A stretch of DNA of 34,260 bases from Nostoc sp. T09 (GTDB lineage Bacteria > Cyanobacteriota > Cyanobacteriia > Cyanobacteriales > Nostocaceae). A model generated the notes under the pieces. It saw nothing but the letters and a program-made list of their open reading frames with translations, ran no database searches and was not told where the DNA came from. Below are positions 17,182-25,351 of this stretch, piece after piece (the stretch's first letter is position 1; each line of letters begins with the position of its first letter). Position numbers and translations under genes: made by a program. The DNA lies in assembly GCF_002154695.1 (NCBI RefSeq), contig NZ_MTAV01000268.1, positions 8,750 to 43,009 of the forward strand. Reading direction: 5' to 3'.

Positions 17182-18522
17182 TCAAAAAGCAGAAGAGAGG
17201 TTTCCTTGTATACTTGTTGACTTGGCAAACATCCTCTCAAAATACAAACGATACAAATTGCAGCGTGGTTCCACAGCATTACCTTGCTGCTTCACTAGCC
17301 CCAGTTCCTTTAACTTCAACGCCAAAGCCGATTCTAATTCCTCAGGAGAATTCGCTGTCACTACTTTTTTGAGTGCTGCATCAAGTTTTGGATACTTTTG
17401 CTGATTCCGTTGCAAATTCCACAAGTGTTCTTGTAAAAGGTCACTATAAATGCCTGTTTCCGTAGGAGCCTGTTGCAAAAGTTCTTCCAGGTTCGTATCC
17501 CACCGTGTAATATGTTCTAGGGCTTCTTGCACCAGATACGGATGCCCTCCTACCATGTCCATTAGATGCTCAACTTCGGTACTATCCCAATTAAGTCCAT
17601 GTTGCTTTGCCAAATCTTTCACCTGTTCTGGGCTAAATTCTGTTAACTCTATTTGTGTACCGACATTAAATGGTGAGCGATTTAGATCAAGTAGAGTGTA
17701 TTCTTGGGTATACACCAGTATCAACCGGAGTCTTTGCCAGATATCGCGAGTTTTAGCTTTTTCATGCCAGGTTCGTAGCAAACTCAAAAATTCTCCAGCA
17801 ATTTCAGGATGTTGGTAAACCCGATCCACATCATCCAATCCTAAGACTAGGATGGGCTTGTCTTTCAGCAAATAATCCTCAAAATAGTTCATGCATTTGA
17901 GTTTGCTGTTACCAAGGTGCTGATTCCAGTGTTCATTAACTTTGTTGTCTGGCTCGATCTTCAGCATCTGAGTAACGCTACTACAAAACCATTGCAAGAA
18001 TTTATCCAGATTCTCAAAATCTGTTTCTTCCGCTAGCCGCAGTTTTAAATCAACTGCTCTGTAACCCCGTTCTTTTTCTGCATAATTGATCAGTCTGGAT
18101 AGCAGTTCAGTTTTGCCCATCTTAGGAGCAGCTTTAATCCTAAGTAACGCTCCGGGTTGCAAAATTTCCGCTTGACAGAGAGATTCAATCGGTGGGCGTT
18201 CCACATAATAAGAGTCAGCAGCCAAGTTCACTGGCGGCATTGGCGTATTGTCTTTGTGGGAGAATTGCGATCGCTCCAGTACTGCCCGAAAATTCCTTTT
18301 ACTTACCGATTCTCCCAAGACTTCCGAAAGTAACTTCCAGAACCTGTAACCAGCATCTCCTTTGAGATAATTGGCCTCATACGGAGAGTTTTGTGCCATT
18401 TCATCATAAGTCAGACCCTCCCAAGAGCCTCGAAGTATGCTCAATTCGACATCATTCAGGTGTCTGTGTTCATGCTCCTGAATTGCTGCCTCTACAACCT
18501 TGCGTGCTTCTTCAAAATTCAT
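17182..18522 (-). CDS. HTH-AAA-like ATPase (vMAP-N-like N-terminus)
   Basis: From the ATG at 18520-18522 the protein has 446 residues; a TTG at 18540 would add six. Residues about 1-85 (MNFEEARKVV..., LSILRGSWEGLTYDEMA) resemble the N-terminal helical/HTH module that precedes NB-ARC or AAA domains in many cyanobacterial STAND-like proteins. Residues about 105-345 are an AAA-like ATPase: IKAAPKMGKTELL around 129-141 as P-loop and PILVLGLDDVDRV around 223-235 as Walker B. The C-terminus has a winged-helix feel. It shares local motifs with the neighbouring receptor's ATPase (SPFN(V/I)G..IEL(T/H)(E/G)F), so the two are homologous partners. It is first in the minus-strand row of three. No effector domain is fused, so it probably works through a partner. 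Confidence 0.85.
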   Translation of the reverse strand: MNFEEARKVVEAAIQEHEHRHLNDVELSILRGSWEGLTYDEMAQNSPYEANYLKGDAGYRFWKLLSEVLGESVSKRNFRAVLERSQFSHKDNTPMPPVNLAADSYYVERPPIESLCQAEILQPGALLRIKAAPKMGKTELLSRLINYAEKERGYRAVDLKLRLAEETDFENLDKFLQWFCSSVTQMLKIEPDNKVNEHWNQHLGNSKLKCMNYFEDYLLKDKPILVLGLDDVDRVYQHPEIAGEFLSLLRTWHEKAKTRDIWQRLRLILVYTQEYTLLDLNRSPFNVGTQIELTEFSPEQVKDLAKQHGLNWDSTEVEHLMDMVGGHPYLVQEALEHITRWDTNLEELLQQAPTETGIYSDLLQEHLWNLQRNQQKYPKLDAALKKVVTANSPEELESALALKLKELGLVKQQGNAVEPRCNLYRLYFERMFAKSTSIQGNLSSAF

Positions 18523-18696
18523 GGTTAAACGAGGGATCAAAATCTACTTTCCATTCAAAACCTTAACTCTATCTTAGCTATTTTCCAGACTTTTTAAAGC
18601 TAATCAAGTATTTCGTTACTAAAATCCTTGATTAAACAGACTTTTTCATCAAATACATGTTATAGTCATTTTTATCATGTTTAGGCAGGATCTAAT

Positions 18697-18939
18697 ATGA
18701 GACCAAATCTAGACCGTGAACTTGTAGAAGTCTCGCAATTGAGACCATCTCAAGAGCAAATTATTCTCGCCTCTGCCAATTCAACTACCCCCCTTACACT
18801 ATCTGGAGAGGGTTTAATCCCTATACTCGTGCAGGGGGGCATTGCAGTAGCTGTGATTATTGCAATGTCATATTTTTGTCAAATTCTTTTAAAATCGATT
18901 GCTCAGTTAATCAAAGATCAGAACGAGAAGAAGAAGTGA
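18697..18939 (+). CDS. Small single-pass membrane protein divergent from the AAA gene
   Basis: An 80-residue protein with a polar N-terminal half (MRPNLDRELVEVSQLRP...), one hydrophobic helix at about 47-66 (VQGGIAVAVIIAMSYFCQIL), and a basic/polar tail ending KKK. I do not recognise it. An AGGA lies 9 bases before the ATG at 18697, as a usable ribosome-binding site. It reads away from the HTH-AAA gene, sharing the 174-base region 18523-18696. Position and size recall the small membrane partners of ATPase-based conflict systems, but nothing in the residues proves this. Confidence 0.65.
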   Translation: MRPNLDRELVEVSQLRPSQEQIILASANSTTPLTLSGEGLIPILVQGGIAVAVIIAMSYFCQILLKSIAQLIKDQNEKKK

Positions 18940-19027
18940 TACCATGCCTAAAAGAGCGATGTCTACGACGGGCTACGCCTACGCAAGTTGGAATTAATTA
19001 ATAAACTTATTGCAAAAGAGCTTCAAT

Positions 19028-19115
19028 TGTCATGTTGAGCGAAGCGAAACTTCTTGTGAGACTCTACCTTCACAAAGCCGCTTTGCATCTATATTGCGTT
19101 TCGCTCAGAATGACA
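19028..19115. mobile_element. MITE-like inverted-repeat element
   Basis: The left arm TGTCATGTTGAGCGAAGCGAA at about 19028-19048 is mirrored on the right by TTTCGCTCAGAATGACA at 19099-19115, apart from a short GAAGC insertion and one or two changes. The family is widespread in Nostoc-like genomes. A degraded relative is at 2411-2486. Confidence 0.55.
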
Positions 19116-19230
19116 TTCGTGATTTTTTGACTTTTGTGAGAATTTTATTATAGGGCATCAATGTTTCACCCTTAATTTTGATTATCATCTCATACCTGTT
19201 TCCTTCTTCATCCAAATTGATAAAGTCAAA

Positions 19231-19262
19231 TTGTAGAGACGTTGTATACAACCTCTCTACAA
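19231..19262. repeat. 32-base near-perfect palindrome
   Basis: The sequence begins TTGTAGAGACGTTG and ends CAACCTCTCTACAA around a central TATA, with a single mismatched pair. Palindromes of this type are dispersed in Nostoc-like genomes. This one lies 54 bases after the stop of the lipoprotein gene and could form the 3' hairpin of its mRNA. Confidence 0.6.
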
Positions 19263-19315
19263 TCTAAAACCGAAAATCAGTACTATTAATTATTGAGAAG
19301 AAGAGAACTATCGGT

Positions 19316-19693
19316 TTACTTAGGCGCTGTAAAACCAGCTTTTTCTGCTGTTGCTGTATCTTTAAAGCAGATATCTGGTTTAACTTTTGCATAATCAGGT
19401 AACTTAGCAGTGTGGTATATATTGCCTCGCTTTTGAGTAACTTTCCCTTTAATAGGTGCATTGCTTGGACAAGTAGTTTCACCTTGTGGCTTAACCCCTA
19501 ACTTTTGTGCTGCTGCTGGAATCGCAGCATTAGTTCCACTTTTAGCAGTAGGCTTAACTTGAGAAACAGCAGTTGAGTTTCCAGCATTATTGCTAGCAGA
19601 TTCTTCGGGTTTTTTACCACAACTAACTAACATTAAAATACTTAATAATGTCAGCCCAATACCAAATTGACGTAATTTAATTTGAGTGTTCAT
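19316..19693 (-). CDS. Sunset-domain lipoprotein
   Basis: From the ATG at 19691-19693 the protein has 125 residues. A lipoprotein signal (MNTQIKLRQF..., hydrophobic core, lipobox LVSC with Cys25) is followed by a Ser/Asn/Lys-rich linker. The C-terminal domain, about 80-125, has the form CPSNAPIKGK, GNIYHTAKLPDYAKVKPDICF and AEKAGF. That matches the small 'sunset' domain seen at the end of many secreted nucleases and as stand-alone lipoproteins. Function is unknown, probably nucleic acid or ligand binding at the outer surface. The frame is open upstream to 19807, but the added 38 residues would bury the lipoprotein signal, so I reject that start. Confidence 0.82.
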   Translation of the reverse strand: MNTQIKLRQFGIGLTLLSILMLVSCGKKPEESASNNAGNSTAVSQVKPTAKSGTNAAIPAAAQKLGVKPQGETTCPSNAPIKGKVTQKRGNIYHTAKLPDYAKVKPDICFKDTATAEKAGFTAPK

Positions 19694-19853
19694 TGAATGT
19701 CTACTACAAAGAATAATTAAGGATATATTCATGAAAGCTCTAGACAGCACTATTGTGTAAGTGCTGTCTAACGAAATGGCTTTGAAAAATGCCATTGCAA
19801 TTGACAATTGATTAGCCTATGTAAGCTAATCACCCATTAATTAAAAAATTGTT

Positions 19854-20204
19854 CTAGCCAACTGTAACTTGGTCGGTTTGAACATCAGTAGCACCACTAA
19901 CTCCCCTAGCAGTCTCGACCATTTGATCTAAAATATCTTGAGAAGGTACTGATCCTTTTAAAACTACTGTACCTCCTGTCTGAGCAACATAAAGGCTATC
20001 AATATCATCGAAACTACCATCTTCATCAAAAGCAAGGGCAACTCTTTTTGCTAAACCACTTTGGTCATATTCTCCATTCAGTCCTACTCGCTCAGGAGCA
20101 ATGGTTTCGCCTTCTGAAGAATCCTCAGCAACTAAACTTGGCTCAGGGTTCACTTGGGCATCGTCTGGTTTTTCCATGCCAAAAAGTCTTTGTAACCAGC
20201 CCAT
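19854..20204 (-). CDS. BON-domain protein
   Basis: A 116-residue protein without a signal peptide. Residues about 48-116 form a BON domain: predicted helix LAKRVALAF, then a strand TVVLKGSVPSQ, a helix DQMVETARGVSGA and a final strand DVQTDQVTV. BON domains bind phospholipid membranes or peptidoglycan/small ligands. The N-terminal 45 residues are acidic and probably disordered (MGWLQRLFGMEKPDD...), resembling the N-terminus of LysM/BON stress proteins. It precedes the lipoprotein on the same strand by 160 bases. ATG at 20202-20204. Confidence 0.82.
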   Translation of the reverse strand: MGWLQRLFGMEKPDDAQVNPEPSLVAEDSSEGETIAPERVGLNGEYDQSGLAKRVALAFDEDGSFDDIDSLYVAQTGGTVVLKGSVPSQDILDQMVETARGVSGATDVQTDQVTVG

Positions 20205-20862
20205 AATTGTATTTTCTCCAATGCAAAATCTCGAATTTACGCAACTAGTTTAACTTGCTTTGATTTGAATTGATTGTAGCCAATATCATACAGGCAAATA
20301 TTGAAAAAATAATATGGACTCTCAAGTAAGTAAGTTGTAAGAATTGCAGAATATTAACTCGTAACCAATAGAACATCAAGTAAATGATTGTTACTATTTG
20401 TTAAATACTTTAGCAAAGTTATTGATAGTGCCTGCAAGAGCTTTATAAGTAATTTTTTATTTTTTTACATTCGTGTCATAGTAAATATCTATAGCCAGAC
20501 AAAAATAACTAAATAAAACTTATTAGAAAAAACAAAGATGACTTATGCAAAATAATAAAAAACGAACCACATAGACAAGAAGTGGCTTCGCGCAGGGTAG
20601 GAAACAAAGGACACATTGGCCGTTGGGTGAAGCCTTTCCCGCAGGGTAGGTGTTCCCGTACCCCTATGGGGAAGCAAGCTACGCGCAGCCTCTCTGATAG
20701 GAGAAGGGTAGGAATAAGGCTTTCAGAGAGTTATTGCATAAATCCCAACAAATTAAGATTTAGAGCTTCGAGTTCTAATGGAAAGTCTATATAAAAATTC
20801 ATTCCCATACCATTTGGGAATGAAATAGGCAAAGTATGAGTGAGCTATCCTGAACCGATTAT
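20205..20862. other. Intergenic region with GC-rich dispersed repeat
   Basis: No gene is supported in these 658 bases. The first part (to about 20570) is AT-rich and should hold the BON gene promoter. At about 20580-20720 lies a GC-rich dispersed repeat with two copies of CGCAGGGTAGG and a CCCCTATGGGG palindrome. An open frame across it encodes repeat sequence only. Confidence 0.55.
20580..20720. repeat. Dispersed GC-rich repeat block
   Basis: CTTCGCGCAGGGTAGG (about 20586) and CTTTCCCGCAGGGTAGG (about 20633) are related copies. TACCCCTATGGGGAAGCAAG (from about 20659) and CTACGCGCAGCC follow. This composition is far more GC-rich than the flanks and is typical of mobile short repeats of heterocystous cyanobacteria. 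Confidence 0.55.
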
Positions 20863-22212
20863 TTAGTTAATAATCGTCGTTAAGGTATTAAAGAAACCAG
20901 GGTAGGAAATCGCAGCTGCTTCCGCACGGTGAATCGTAGTGATCCCGGTAGCAACCAGCGACGCGATCGCTAAACTCATAGCAATGCGATGATCTGTATA
21001 ACTATCTACATCAGCCCCAACTAAGGGAGTACCGCCTGTAATTTCCATCCCATCGGGTAGTTCGCTGACCTTTGCTCCCATTTTATTGAGTTGCTGGGAC
21101 ATGACAGTAATGCGATCGCTTTCTTTGACTCTTAACTCTGCTGCATCCCGAATAATTGTCGTTCCTTGGGCAAATACTGCTGCTACTGCCAAAATCGGAA
21201 TTTCATCAATCATTCTCGGTATGATATCACCGGCGATCGTACAGCTTTTTAAACTACTGGAACGCACCCTGATATCGGCTACTGGTTCACCCGCGACTTC
21301 TCGCTGATTTTCCAGTTCGATATCAGCTCCCATCAATGCTAAAGCTTCTAATATCCCAGTGCGGGTGGGATTAACGCCCACATTTTCTACTACTAATTCA
21401 GAACCAGGAACAATTGCGCCAGCTACTAACCAAAAAGCTGCTGAACTAATATCGCCTGGGACTATTACCTTTTGCCCAGACAATTGAGATGGCCCAGTAA
21501 TTGTCACACTGTTGCTTTCTGAGTCAACACTGAGTTCTGCACCAAACGCCCGTAACATCCTTTCACTATGGTCACGGGAAAGGGCGGGTTCGGTAACGGT
21601 GGTTTGTCCCTCAGTTGTCAGACCAGCAAGTAAAATGCAAGATTTCACTTGCGCAGAGGCGATGGGGGAATAATAGTGAATTGGTTTGAGGGCTTGTCCT
21701 TGAATTCCTAGGGGTGCTAGAGAATTACCTTTGCGTCCCCAAATTTGCGCCCCCATTTGCAGCAAAGGTTGAACTACACGGGACATGGGACGCGATCGCA
21801 AGGAACTATCGCCTGTGACTGTAAAAAAGCGCCCTGGATGTGATGCCAACAGTCCTAACATCAAACGCAGTGTAGTGCCAGAATTCCCAGCATTCAATAC
21901 ATCTACTGGCTCTTGTAAATTCCCTAACCCAATACCTTTAACTCGTACTAAATCTGTGTTGAGTTCAGAAATTTCCGCGCCCATTGCTTGAAAACAACTA
22001 GCAGTACTGCGGGGGTCTTCTCCTAAGAGAAGCCCTTGAATCTCAGTTTCACCTTGGGCTATAGCACCCAACATCAGAGCACGATGAGAGATAGACTTAT
22101 CACCTGGAACCCGGATACGACCTTGCAAGGATAGCCCAAAAGGAGGTCGTTGGATAATTAAATTATGTGAAAGGTCTTTTTGCGTTTCTACGGTTATAAC
22201 AGCAGCCGACAT
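20863..22212 (-). CDS. aroA: 3-phosphoshikimate 1-carboxyvinyltransferase (EPSP synthase)
   Basis: The sixth step of the shikimate pathway: phosphoenolpyruvate plus shikimate-3-phosphate gives EPSP, the precursor of chorismate and aromatic amino acids. The 449-residue protein is full length. Recognisable sites are PGDKSISHR at 36-44, [11 protein letters not shown] at 106-116, the [14 protein letters not shown] segment, and RVKESDR in the C-terminal half. The pattern [14 protein letters not shown] with RPMSR is closer to the Bacillus/class II type than to E. coli. ATG at 22210-22212. A hydrophilic lead of about 25 residues precedes the enzyme core. It stands alone among its neighbours; a 518-base region lies upstream. 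Confidence 0.96.
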   Translation of the reverse strand: MSAAVITVETQKDLSHNLIIQRPPFGLSLQGRIRVPGDKSISHRALMLGAIAQGETEIQGLLLGEDPRSTASCFQAMGAEISELNTDLVRVKGIGLGNLQEPVDVLNAGNSGTTLRLMLGLLASHPGRFFTVTGDSSLRSRPMSRVVQPLLQMGAQIWGRKGNSLAPLGIQGQALKPIHYYSPIASAQVKSCILLAGLTTEGQTTVTEPALSRDHSERMLRAFGAELSVDSESNSVTITGPSQLSGQKVIVPGDISSAAFWLVAGAIVPGSELVVENVGVNPTRTGILEALALMGADIELENQREVAGEPVADIRVRSSSLKSCTIAGDIIPRMIDEIPILAVAAVFAQGTTIIRDAAELRVKESDRITVMSQQLNKMGAKVSELPDGMEITGGTPLVGADVDSYTDHRIAMSLAIASLVATGITTIHRAEAAAISYPGFFNTLTTIIN

Positions 22213-22730
22213 TAGGATACACTGGCTTTTGAATACACCGGAAGTACATAAGCGATTGCGTGTGCCGCGGCTGTGGACTTCCTCCCTAGTATCCTATCGC
22301 CTTTTGCTCTATAAAACTTAATCAAATCTACCAAATTTGATACTTTTACTTATTGAAGGAGTCAGTTTTCTCTTAGCAATCTTAGTAAATTTGATGTTCA
22401 ATTGTTAACACTATACATTTCTAAAAGTTACGAAAATCCTTCCTCTTGTGTTTCACCAAATACTCCAGCTATATTAATTTCGTAATCTAAAGATTATTTA
22501 CAATATATTCCCTAAATTTACTTTGAAATTAGCTTTCCGGATAAAAATCGCAGTTTTTGCTTTTTAAATTCGTACCCTAAGTATTTTCAATTTTATTTAT
22601 CTGGCTTACCAAATAAGCAGATTCAGTTAATATCTAAGCATGTTTCACAATTTAGTTTCTGACCCTGACCTGCTAGAGACCCTGGTGTTGATTTGTTTTT
22701 GTTCAATAGCTTTTAGCCCTTATCGCTCCC
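22213..22730. other. Divergent intergenic region upstream of aroA
   Basis: AT-rich, non-coding as far as I can see. It must contain promoters for aroA (minus) and for the unknown plus-strand gene at 22731. I looked for tRNA-like T-loops, NtcA boxes and long hairpins and found none convincing. Confidence 0.4.
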
Positions 22731-23243
22731 ATGCTGACCCATCACCGCAAGCCCGTGTGCTTATCACTTATTTCCACTGACCTGCCAGTCTGGTCGGTTG
22801 TGGAAACTGCCGGGACATTGTATCAAAAAGATACTGACCGTTTTCATTTACTGTTGACTGCACCGCCTTTAATAAGTTGCGAAATAGTGAGTTCCCTCAA
22901 TCCAGAGGACACGCCTCCTCAAAAAAGGAGCAATGCTTATGCACCCAGCAGTCCGAGGATTTTATGGCTGGAGATTTCCCCTTACCGGGTAATCATGACT
23001 ATGCAAGGTAACGCTCAAGTGAGTTATCGTCACTTCTGGGAACAGGGTGTTTATGGTGTAAGCCGTTACTGGTTGCCAACTGAGTCATTGCAACCTAACG
23101 AGCCTATCCGTCTACGTAATTTCACGACCGCTATGGTCCTCAGTGGGCAAACTTTGCCAGAGCATCTGCGCATAGAGTACGAATTGTGGGCAGAAAAAGT
23201 CCAATTGGGACGCTACATCCTCAATTTGGAAATCAAACACTAA
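22731..23243 (+). CDS. Hypothetical protein of about 170 residues
   Basis: I do not recognise the family. The protein is soluble in appearance, without signal peptide or membrane helix. It is rich in beta-type segments (RILWLEISPYRVIMTMQG, RLRNFTTAMVLSG, LRIEYELWAEKVQLGRYIL), which suggests a compact beta fold in its second half. A Pro/Ser/Lys-rich, low-complexity linker is at about 61-75. The ATG at 22731 follows a CGCTCCC leader without a strong ribosome-binding site. A strong terminator follows 12 bases after the stop, consistent with a real single-gene transcript. Confidence 0.68.
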   Translation: MLTHHRKPVCLSLISTDLPVWSVVETAGTLYQKDTDRFHLLLTAPPLISCEIVSSLNPEDTPPQKRSNAYAPSSPRILWLEISPYRVIMTMQGNAQVSYRHFWEQGVYGVSRYWLPTESLQPNEPIRLRNFTTAMVLSGQTLPEHLRIEYELWAEKVQLGRYILNLEIKH

Positions 23244-23255
23244 TCGCAAATTTAT

Positions 23256-23300
23256 ATTCACCCTCACTAGTTCAGAAACTATAGCGAGGGTGAATTTTTC
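23256..23300 (+). terminator. Rho-independent terminator after the hypothetical gene
   Basis: ATTCACCCTC at 23256-23265 pairs perfectly with GAGGGTGAAT at 23286-23295. An inner near-complete stem (AGTT/AACT) closes the loop and the run TTTTT follows at once. Because an A-rich stretch is not seen on the other side, it acts mainly for the plus strand. Confidence 0.75.
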
Positions 23301-23429
23301 TTCTCGCATCTGGCTGCTTAGTTGTTAAGCTCAACATCAACTTTTGAAGACAGATCCCCACAGGCGACCGCCCGCAAAAAGGATGGAAATATTTCTTTCT
23401 CTATTCCCTATTTTCAACTCAGAGTTTGA

Positions 23430-24011
23430 TCAACCAAAATAGCTGGGTGCGTTTCCAGCTTTCCACTTGATATTGCACCCAATACTTGGGTTTTGCTCAT
23501 CTGGTACAGGTTTATCTGTCAGCACCGCTTCAATAGCTGCACGTAAATCTGCGCCTGTTACAGGTTTGCCATTACTTGGTCGGCTATCATCCAATTGTCC
23601 CCGATAAACGAGTTTGCGTTCGCTATCAAATACAAAAAAATCAGGGGTACAAGCTGCTGTATAAGCCTTGGCAGTTTCTTGAGTTTCGTCGTAGCACAAG
23701 GGAAATTTCAACCCTAATTCTGTTGCCATTGCCTTTAAAGACTCTGGTGCATCATCTGGGTAGTTTTTTGCATCATTAGCACTAATAGCAACTATTCCCA
23801 AATCGCTAGTGAAATAGTCTTCTCCTAGCAGCGCCAATTGTTTTTGAACGTGTTTGACAAACGGACAATGCCGACAAATAAACATGACTAACAATGCTTT
23901 TTTATCGGCAAAATTAGCCAAGGAAATTGTTTCTCCAGATACTACTTCTGGTAGATGAAAATCTGGAGCATTAGTGCCAAGAGGCAACATTGTAGAAGCA
24001 GTTAAAGCCAT
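23430..24011 (-). CDS. Thioredoxin-fold AhpC/TSA-type (peroxiredoxin-like) protein
   Basis: From the ATG at 24009-24011 the protein has 193 residues, which matches the usual length of this family. A longer frame opens at 24065 and would add 18 unlikely residues. The opening APDFHLPEVVSGE, then ALLVMFICRHCPFVKH, shows the thioredoxin fold with a CxxC pair (C46, C49) in the context CRHCPF. Residues about 110-140 (PDFFVFDSERKLVYRGQLDD) are the typical later strand pair. The family is often annotated as thioredoxin-like or redoxin. It probably reduces disulfides or peroxides in the cytoplasm; no signal peptide is seen. It is 147 bases downstream of the HLIP gene on the same strand, with a hairpin between. 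Confidence 0.88.
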   Translation of the reverse strand: MALTASTMLPLGTNAPDFHLPEVVSGETISLANFADKKALLVMFICRHCPFVKHVQKQLALLGEDYFTSDLGIVAISANDAKNYPDDAPESLKAMATELGLKFPLCYDETQETAKAYTAACTPDFFVFDSERKLVYRGQLDDSRPSNGKPVTGADLRAAIEAVLTDKPVPDEQNPSIGCNIKWKAGNAPSYFG

Positions 24012-24090
24012 AATTTCTCTGGTACTGTGTCCATAAAAACGGCTGGTACTGTCAGTTATTTTCAAAATACCATTGATTTTACATAAAATT

Positions 24091-24114
24091 AGAGACGGGA
24101 TATTTCCTGTCTCT
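24091..24114 (-). terminator. Putative terminator of the HLIP gene
   Basis: AGAGACGGGA (24091-24100) pairs with TCCTGTCTCT (24105-24114) with one G-T pair and a 4-base loop. Read on the minus strand it is followed by AATTTTATG, a moderately T-rich tail. It separates the HLIP gene from the redoxin gene. Confidence 0.5.
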
Positions 24115-24158
24115 GCGCTTGTTAAAAAAATATTAAAATCAGCAATTCAAATTAGCTT

Positions 24159-24374
24159 TTACAGATTTGCCAACAGGCCAACGATCCCGTGTCCTGTGAA
24201 AACTTCTAATGCGATGAGAGCTACAAAACCAATCATTGCTAAACGACCGTTGAGGAGTTCTGCATAGGTTGTAAACCCAGTGCGATCGCCTTGCTCATCT
24301 ACATACACTTTTGGCTCGATCGCAAAGTTGTTCATTAGTCCCTGATCGTCAACGATGGCAGCATTTGTACGCAT
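24159..24374 (-). CDS. High-light-inducible protein (HLIP/SCP, one-helix CAB-like)
   Basis: A 71-residue protein with one membrane helix carrying the chlorophyll-binding LHC signature: [19 protein letters not shown] with E39, N42 and R44 in the expected ExxNxR spacing. HLIPs sit in the thylakoid membrane, bind chlorophyll and carotenoid, and protect photosystem assembly under light stress. The N-terminal ~33 residues are polar ([14 protein letters not shown]). ATG at 24372-24374; M14 would be an alternative start with a longer leader. An HLR1-like RpaB site lies just upstream at 24398-24415, which fits light-stress control. Confidence 0.93.
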   Translation of the reverse strand: MRTNAAIVDDQGLMNNFAIEPKVYVDEQGDRTGFTTYAELLNGRLAMIGFVALIALEVFTGHGIVGLLANL

Positions 24375-24397
24375 GAGATTTTACCGGCTTGAATCAC

Positions 24398-24415
24398 TAT
24401 GTAACGGAGTGTAAC
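24398..24415 (-). promoter_or_regulatory. HLR1-like RpaB binding site upstream of the HLIP gene
   Basis: Read on the minus strand the site is GTTACACTCCGTTACATA: two GTTACA half-sites with a 4-base spacer, 10 bases apart. The published HLR1 consensus is two (G/T)TTACA(T/A)(T/A) units separated by two bases; only the C after the first half deviates. It lies 24 bases before the ATG used for the gene, so it probably overlaps or sits within the core promoter. Confidence 0.7.
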
Positions 24416-24570
24416 GTAAATATTAAATTTTGTAAACTAAATGAGTCTGCTGAAGATGAAGTCCAAGGCAGAGATATGATAGTGAATCGTTCTCATGGAG
24501 ATGTCTAACGAACAGGTTGCACAACTTATTAGTAGGCACTCCTAGCCACCAATCAAGCCTTAACTAGCTC

Positions 24571-25293
24571 ATGCATCGATTCCGCGTAGAGGTTATTAGC
24601 AAAACACCCAATCCTCAGCAGGTGATTTATGCCGCCATGCATCAGGACTACACTGAGGGGTTCGTGTTTGACGAGCGCGACTCGTGGCCTTCGGAGTCAC
24701 AAAGCGGCGAAATTATTGTGAAGCGACTTTTAGCAGGTGAAAGAGGACATTATGGGCCTTTAGAACATCCCCAGATTGTCTTTAACTGTGGCTACTTTCC
24801 CCACAGTGTCATGCAGCAGGCACGTACACACAGGGTAGGTGTATCATTTGATGTACAATCTTTTAGGTATACAGGTAACCAATTTATTGATGTAGTAAAT
24901 GGTAAGAAAGACATCGAAGATGTTTTCTACCTGCGTCCTGTTGGTTATTACAGTGATAGACAAGGCAAAAAGTACTATTATTCACCAGAGCAAAGAGCAT
25001 CAGATTTAGAGTGGTGTTTTGAAGCAGCCAAGCGATACAAAGCTGACTTTGAGGCGGGAATGTCTGAGGAACACGTAAGAGGTAAAATGCCTTTTGATTA
25101 TCGTCAGCATTTTGTAGTAAGTTTCAATTTACGGTCTTTCTTGCATTTTTGTGACTTGAGGAACAAGAAAGACGCTCAACTCGAAATTCAAAAGTTATGT
25201 GAAATGATGTGGCCCCATTTTGCAGATTGGGTGCCAGCGATCGCAGAATGGTATGAAAAGTCTCGTCTGGGCAAGGCGAGATTAGCACCATAA
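24571..25293 (+). CDS. thyX: FAD-dependent thymidylate synthase
   Basis: Makes dTMP from dUMP using methylenetetrahydrofolate, FAD and NADPH, the flavin-type alternative to ThyA. The 240-residue length fits ThyX. The signature region reads QQARTHRVGVSFDVQSFRYTG (residues about 82-102). The usual motif is RHR-X7-S; here the same elements read THR followed by eight residues before S97, one residue longer. Other conserved points are ERGHYGPLEHPQIVF (57-71) and HFVVSFNLRSFLHF with the Asn/Arg pair near the C-terminus. ATG at 24571. It begins a stretch of genes for dUMP/dTMP metabolism. Confidence 0.93.
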   Translation: MHRFRVEVISKTPNPQQVIYAAMHQDYTEGFVFDERDSWPSESQSGEIIVKRLLAGERGHYGPLEHPQIVFNCGYFPHSVMQQARTHRVGVSFDVQSFRYTGNQFIDVVNGKKDIEDVFYLRPVGYYSDRQGKKYYYSPEQRASDLEWCFEAAKRYKADFEAGMSEEHVRGKMPFDYRQHFVVSFNLRSFLHFCDLRNKKDAQLEIQKLCEMMWPHFADWVPAIAEWYEKSRLGKARLAP

Positions 25294-25351
25294 ACTAATT
25301 CTAGAGTCAAAATCCGGGTTTAGACTATATTTAAATACTGGCTAAACGACG

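Larger units (their letters stand above)
18940..19315. other. Intergenic region made largely of dispersed repeats
   Basis: No gene is seen in these 376 bases. They contain a GC-rich repeat fragment (about 18958-18985, GTCTACGACGGGCTACGCCTACGC), an inverted-repeat element at 19028-19115 and a near-perfect 32-base palindrome at 19231-19262. The last may end transcripts of the minus-strand lipoprotein gene. Confidence 0.6.

Noticed and set aside
20582-20794. 70-codon plus-strand open frame
   Set aside because: Most of it is translated dispersed repeat (CGCAGGGTAGG copies and CCCCTATGGGG).
22213-22730. Possible tRNA or riboswitch upstream of aroA
   Set aside because: No acceptor stem/T-loop pair and no conserved riboswitch core could be found by eye.
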